9,578 nt of DNA from Phycisphaerae bacterium (GTDB taxonomy: Bacteria; Planctomycetota; Phycisphaerae; UBA1845). The notes beneath the pieces were generated by a model. The model saw only the letters and a list, made by a program, of their open reading frames with translations. It was not told the DNA's origin and did no database searches. A program made the translations under genes and the position numbers. Where the stretch lies: assembly GCA_029260195.1 (NCBI GenBank), contig JAJDDS010000047.1:1-9578 (forward strand), in the 5' to 3' direction. Shown piece by piece: positions 6,245 to 9,578 of this stretch (position 1 is the stretch's first letter; every line of letters starts with the position of its first letter).

Positions 6245-7441
6245 CTACTCGAACCCGAGCGTGCCGCCTCCGGCGCCGTGTGTCACGCGTATGGATCGTC
6301 GTCCGGACAGGACGTCCCGCAACAGGTCACCGACGGCGCGCTCGCGCCATCCAACCTGGAGGAGGCCGGGTTCCAGCGGGCTATCGGCGCGGGTATGGGC
6401 GAGGACGAGCGCCCGAACGTCGCGGTTGGTCCAGCACAACTGGACGGCGACCCCCGAGGCGTGACAGAAGTCGGTGAGCACTGCCGCGACGAGCTTACGC
6501 AACGTCGCTTCCTGACGCGTATCGTCTTCAACCGCGAATGGTTTGGGGCGCTGTTCCGGCGGCGTATCGATTCCGCGTTGGACCGCGGACGCGACGCGCG
6601 CCATCGCGTCGTGACGCAGGGTGAGTCCGCGCAGCGTTTCGAGCGATTCCGTGGTCGATAACTCATGGCGGGCAATCGCGATCATCAGGTGGTCCTTGAT
6701 GACAGCGCGGACGGGGCGATCGTAGCGGCGTGCGAGTTGATCCCGTTCCGCCGCGAGCTCGCATAGGATCGCGAGACTCTTGGCGTCGAGCGAACCCGCC
6801 CCCTTGATGCGGCGGAAGAGCTCGTGGTCTTCGTGGTGGTAGGTTTGCTCACGGGCGAAGCGGGCGAATTCTTCGCGGGCCCAGTCCATGCGATCCAGTT
6901 TGTTCAGACGGTCGCATTGGCGGGAGTGGATTGAGAGCAGATGGGCGACATCCGCGACGGCGTAGCGCATTTGTTCGGGCGTGAGCGGGCGCTTGCGCCA
7001 GTTCGTGAGCGTTTGGCTCTTGTGTAGCCTCGCGCCGACCGACGATCGCGCGAGCCGCAGCAAGCTCATGGGGTAATCGAGGCCCAGGAGTCCGGCTGCG
7101 AGCTGTACGTCGAAGATGTTCTGCGGAACCTGCCCGGTCTGGTGGTAGCACATCGCGAGGTCTTCGAGTCCGGCGTGTACGATTTTTTCGATACCGGGGT
7201 CGGAGACGAGGTGCCAAAAGGGGTGGATGTCGAAACCCGCCAGGGGATCGACGAGGTGGACGCTCGTTTCGGTGACGATCTGAATCAGGCAGGCTTCGAC
7301 TCCGTAGCCTTCCTCGGCAACGAACTCGGCGTCGAACCCGAACCGATCGAGGCGTGCCAGGTCGCGACAGAGGTCCGCGAAGGCTTGCGGTGTGTCGACC
7401 AGGGAGTGCTCGGCTTGGTCTCGTTTCGCGTTTGGCGACAC
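6245..7441 (-). CDS. rnd: Ribonuclease D (DEDDy 3'-5' exoribonuclease with HRDC domain)
   Basis: The protein has 398 residues from the GTG at 7441. All three exonuclease motifs of the DEDDy family are visible: Exo I FDAEF (Asp37, Glu39), Exo II HAGLED (Asp94) and Exo III YAVADVAHLL (Tyr160, Asp164). These residues bind the two catalytic metal ions. An HRDC nucleic-acid-binding domain follows at about 203-282 (FRRIKGAGSLDAKSLAIL..., RPVRAVIKDHLMIAIAR). A C-terminal region of about 90 residues ends in LLSGRRSIRV. The length is close to the 375 residues of Escherichia coli RNase D. The enzyme trims 3' ends of tRNA precursors and other stable RNAs in the cytoplasm. The start is a choice: GTG 7441 has GGAGG 5 bases upstream, while ATG 7453, four codons earlier, has no ribosome binding site. 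The gene converges on rpsA with a 96-base gap. Confidence 0.92.
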   Translation of the reverse strand: MSPNAKRDQAEHSLVDTPQAFADLCRDLARLDRFGFDAEFVAEEGYGVEACLIQIVTETSVHLVDPLAGFDIHPFWHLVSDPGIEKIVHAGLEDLAMCYHQTGQVPQNIFDVQLAAGLLGLDYPMSLLRLARSSVGARLHKSQTLTNWRKRPLTPEQMRYAVADVAHLLSIHSRQCDRLNKLDRMDWAREEFARFAREQTYHHEDHELFRRIKGAGSLDAKSLAILCELAAERDQLARRYDRPVRAVIKDHLMIAIARHELSTTESLETLRGLTLRHDAMARVASAVQRGIDTPPEQRPKPFAVEDDTRQEATLRKLVAAVLTDFCHASGVAVQLCWTNRDVRALVLAHTRADSPLEPGLLQVGWRERAVGDLLRDVLSGRRSIRVTHGAGGGTLGFE

Positions 7442-7446
7442 ATCAA

Positions 7447-7451
7447 CCTCC
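7447..7451 (-). promoter_or_regulatory. Shine-Dalgarno GGAGG favouring the GTG start of rnd
   Basis: On the minus strand GGAGG (7451 down to 7447) lies 5 bases before the GTG at 7441. The upstream in-frame ATG at 7453 overlaps this site and has no purine-rich element of its own. Confidence 0.5.
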
Positions 7452-7603
7452 ATGTTTCAATGTCGAATACTGAGAGCGCCGGCGCGGGACGGATCCGGCA
7501 AACGACACGCAACAGCCTCGCCGCACGGCACACGTCCGTCACACCTCAATCACGGCGGGTAGCGCCGCGGGCGGCGCCGCGCAGCTCGTTCGGTGCCGAC
7601 GCC

Positions 7604-7631
7604 ATTATTGTCGTGCTTGGCGGTACCGCAA
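7604..7631 (-). promoter_or_regulatory. Candidate promoter for rnd
   Basis: Read on the minus strand, TTGCGG (7631-7626) and AATAAT (7609-7604) are separated by 16 bases. The -10 box matches TATAAT at five of six positions; the -35 box matches only its first three bases well. It would give a leader of about 150 bases before rnd. The call is tentative. Confidence 0.3.
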
Positions 7632-7788
7632 CCCGCGAGATTAAAGCGGCAGGAAAAATAGTGAAGTCGCCGACACGGTTGCCTGGCGTTCTTCGGCTTG
7701 CGAGGGGCTCCGGCGTTCCGGCCGCGACACGCGGGGCGCGCCGGGCGCACAGGCCGCATCGTCGCATCGGTCCGAAAACGGTTATTCC

Positions 7789-7818
7789 TTGCACGGATTG
7801 GCGTCGCCGATGTAGAAT
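7789..7818 (+). promoter_or_regulatory. Candidate promoter for the propeller gene
   Basis: TTGCAC (7789-7794) and TAGAAT (7813-7818) are separated by 18 bases. Each box matches the sigma-70 consensus at four or five of six positions. Transcription from here would give a short leader of about 50 bases ahead of the ATG at 7876. Confidence 0.45.
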
Positions 7819-7875
7819 CGCCGCTTGGTCGAGATGTGTTCGGATTCTCGGGTACCGATAAAAACGGAGATGAAG

Positions 7876-9578
7876 ATGTTTGGATTCAATCCGCGGCGTG
7901 GGCGTTGCGCAGCCGGTTCGCACATCGCATGCGCGACTGCCTTGGCACTGCTAATTTCAACACCAGCGTGGGCCTCCGGGTGGATCGCGTTCAACAACGA
8001 ATCGGGAAGTCGCTTGATCGCGTCGAGCAACGGGTTGGGCATCAGCGATCCGGAAGAGAAGGACTACGCTTGGGGCGATCTTGACCAGGACGGGGATATC
8101 GACCTCATTGTCGTCCGGAAGCAGCCGTTCACATCGTCGGGCAGGAAACGCAACGTTTTGTTCATGAACGAAAACGGTGTGCTCACGGACAGAACCGAGG
8201 ACTTCGCCGTGGCGGCCAATGACGGAGGGCAGGGGTTCCTCGATCTGACGAACGACCGCGACGTCGTGTTGGTGGATGTCGATAACGACGGCTGGCTGGA
8301 CATGGTGACAGCCACGACCTTGAGCGACGGCCTGCCCAAGACGATCTCCCACCCGCGTGTTTACATGAACCTGGGCGAGTCGGGTGGCGTGTGGCAGGGA
8401 TTCCGGTACGAGGAGTTTCGGTTCCCGCAGCTTGAAGGCAATGGTCCGAGCGGGTTCCCGCACGCGCCGCGGTTCTGCTCGGTGGCTGCCGGCGATGTGA
8501 CGGGTGATGGGTACGCCGATCTGTACTTCGGCGACTACGATTCCGGTGGAACCCAGACCCTGGATTTCAACAACCGCCTGCTGATCAACGATGGCAACGG
8601 TTCGTTCGCCGACGAGAGCACGATTCGGATGACCTCGTCGATGCTGGAATCCGCGTTCGGTGCGGCGAGCGCGATCGCGGATATAAACAATGACGGCGTG
8701 ATGGACGTGGTGAAGCAGACGTCGCTCAACGCTCCGACGCACGTCGCGGTCACGTACAACGATCCCGACGACGAGGGCTTCTTCGATCGGTACGATGTCG
8801 TAAACTCGCAAGCGCCCTACTTCATATCGGTCGGTGACTTGAACAACGACGCCCGCTTGGACATTGTCGTCACCGATGATGGGATTGACACCTACCTGCT
8901 CAATCAAGGCAATGATGCGTTTGGTCAAGCGGACTTCAGCACGCTGCAGTTCCCGAACACGACCAGCGGATTCGGCGGCAACTCGTTGATCGAGGACCTC
9001 GACGGCGACGGCTGGAACGATGTGTTCATTACCGACGTGGATGTGGACATCCCGGGATGCTCGACGACGTCCGACATCCTGCGCAACATGGGCGGCACGC
9101 CCGGTTCGACTGTGACGTTTCAGTTCGATCCAGGCAACATCTCCGATTTTGATCTGAAGGGTCTCCACGATGTCGCCGTTTTTGACATCAATGGCGACAA
9201 CCTGCTCGATATGGTCTTTGGCAAGTGCAACGGTACGCAGGTCTGGATGAGCAACTTAGTGATCGTCACCTACGAATTCCCCGAGGGCATTCCCGATCTC
9301 GCGCTTCCCGGACAGGCGACGACGTTCCCGGTCCGGATCGTGACAGCCAACGGGAACACGGTCCCCGGGTCGGTGATGCAGCATAGGTCCATCGACGGCG
9401 GTGGCTTTGTCGCATCCGAGATGCCCGAGATCGAGCCGGACGTCTACATGGCGACGATTCCGAACACGCCGTGCGCGGCGCTGGTCGAGTTCTACTTCAG
9501 CGCCGAGGCGGACAACGGTCTCACGTTTACGAATCCCGAGAACGCGCCGGATGAGTTCTATCAGGCGGTCATCGCCAT
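7876..9578 (+). CDS. Secreted seven-repeat FG-GAP/VCBS beta-propeller protein (3' end outside window)
   Basis: The frame is open to the window edge and gives 567 residues. The ATG at 7876 has GGAG (7866-7869) 6 bases upstream; an ATG at 7870 abuts that site and is less likely. Residues 1-33 form a Sec signal peptide with a basic N-region, the core ATALALLIS and cleavage likely at AWA^S (33/34). Seven calcium-type loops follow: DLDQDGDID (68), DVDNDGWLD (134), DVTGDGYAD (207), DINNDGVMD (269), DLNNDARLD (321), DLDGDGWND (374) and DINGDNLLD (437). Each is followed by a hydrophobic strand, and several repeats include an LFMNENG/LLINDGNG turn. Seven FG-GAP/VCBS repeats are what a closed, integrin-alpha-like seven-bladed propeller needs. 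From about 463 a different beta-rich region begins (YEFPEGIPDLALPG, later LVEFYFSAEADNG) and runs off the window. The protein is probably extracellular or periplasmic and calcium-stabilised. Its ligand is unknown. Confidence 0.85.
   Translation, partial: MFGFNPRRGRCAAGSHIACATALALLISTPAWASGWIAFNNESGSRLIASSNGLGISDPEEKDYAWGDLDQDGDIDLIVVRKQPFTSSGRKRNVLFMNENGVLTDRTEDFAVAANDGGQGFLDLTNDRDVVLVDVDNDGWLDMVTATTLSDGLPKTISHPRVYMNLGESGGVWQGFRYEEFRFPQLEGNGPSGFPHAPRFCSVAAGDVTGDGYADLYFGDYDSGGTQTLDFNNRLLINDGNGSFADESTIRMTSSMLESAFGAASAIADINNDGVMDVVKQTSLNAPTHVAVTYNDPDDEGFFDRYDVVNSQAPYFISVGDLNNDARLDIVVTDDGIDTYLLNQGNDAFGQADFSTLQFPNTTSGFGGNSLIEDLDGDGWNDVFITDVDVDIPGCSTTSDILRNMGGTPGSTVTFQFDPGNISDFDLKGLHDVAVFDINGDNLLDMVFGKCNGTQVWMSNLVIVTYEFPEGIPDLALPGQATTFPVRIVTANGNTVPGSVMQHRSIDGGGFVASEMPEIEPDVYMATIPNTPCAALVEFYFSAEADNGLTFTNPENAPDEFYQAVIA

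Larger units (their letters stand above)
7442..7875. other. Divergent intergenic region between rnd and the propeller gene
   Basis: This 434-base stretch separates two divergent genes. Open frames cross it on both strands, but none has protein-like composition or a supported start. It holds one promoter candidate facing each way (described separately). It also has a GC-rich stem GCGCCG (7562-7567)/CGGCGC (7572-7577) with a 4-base loop and no T-run. It is locally less GC-rich around 7600-7680 and 7775-7875, as expected of promoter regions. Confidence 0.5.

Noticed and set aside
7562..7577. Perfect GC-rich stem-loop considered as a terminator
   Set aside because: Only six pairs, no T-run on either strand, and it lies in a divergent promoter region. 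It is plausible by chance at this base composition.
7142..7861. A 239-codon plus-strand frame over the rnd start and the intergenic region
   Set aside because: The first half is antisense to the RNase D catalytic domain and the rest is Arg-rich without motifs.
7957..9168. A 403-codon open frame on the minus strand, antisense to the propeller gene
   Set aside because: It lies opposite a clear signal peptide and seven calcium-loop repeats. Its own translation is rich in Arg, Val and His with no recognisable domain. Long antisense frames are common in GC-rich genes.
1..9578. Searched by eye for CRISPR arrays, tRNA genes, transposases, toxin-antitoxin pairs and phage genes
   Set aside because: None seen. 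There are no regularly spaced direct repeats, no tRNA-like cloverleaf ending and no matching protein motifs.

Overview
The window is GC-rich and reads as a bacterial chromosome segment, most likely from the Planctomycetota. That assignment is inferred from gene content, not from a marker search. It rests on a compact cluster of type II secretion/type IV pilus pseudopilin genes with large beta-rich insertions, a GspJ-like protein carrying a carbohydrate-binding-like domain, and a secreted seven-repeat FG-GAP/VCBS protein. I see no rRNA, tRNA, CRISPR array, transposase or phage gene.

Layout. Positions 1-4115 (+) hold five consecutive (pseudo)pilin genes: a 5'-truncated GspG-like major pseudopilin (1-411), a large GspJ-like protein (611-1714), a GspI/PilV-like protein (1683-2198), a GspK/PilX-like protein (2185-3459) and a GspH/FimT-like protein (3624-4115). 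The middle three overlap and are probably translationally coupled. A long imperfect hairpin of a dispersed intergenic repeat type (core GTCATTCCGAGCG...) lies between the last two. Positions 4116-4498 are non-coding and contain a good sigma-70-type promoter and a leader with a strong hairpin. They precede a ribosomal protein S1 homologue with five S1 domains (rpsA, 4499-6148). RNase D (rnd, 6245-7441) is on the minus strand, convergent with rpsA, with a candidate terminator between them. Positions 7442-7875 are a divergent intergenic region with one promoter candidate for each flank. From 7876 to the window end an open frame encodes an exported seven-repeat beta-propeller followed by another domain; it is cut off by the window edge.

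How the genes fit together. The five pilin-like proteins should co-assemble as major plus minor pseudopilins of one envelope-spanning machine. The order is G-J-I-K-H rather than the textbook G-H-I-J-K. No ATPase, platform protein, secretin or prepilin peptidase is visible here. rpsA and rnd are RNA-metabolism genes with their own signals. The propeller protein is the sort of exported protein such a machine could handle, but nothing in the sequence links them directly.

Points most worth a second look: the foreign-looking beta-sandwich inside the GspJ-like pilin, the non-glycine residue before the predicted cleavage site in two of the minor pilins, the inverted-repeat element at 3486-3590, the structured rpsA leader, and the seven-repeat secreted propeller.
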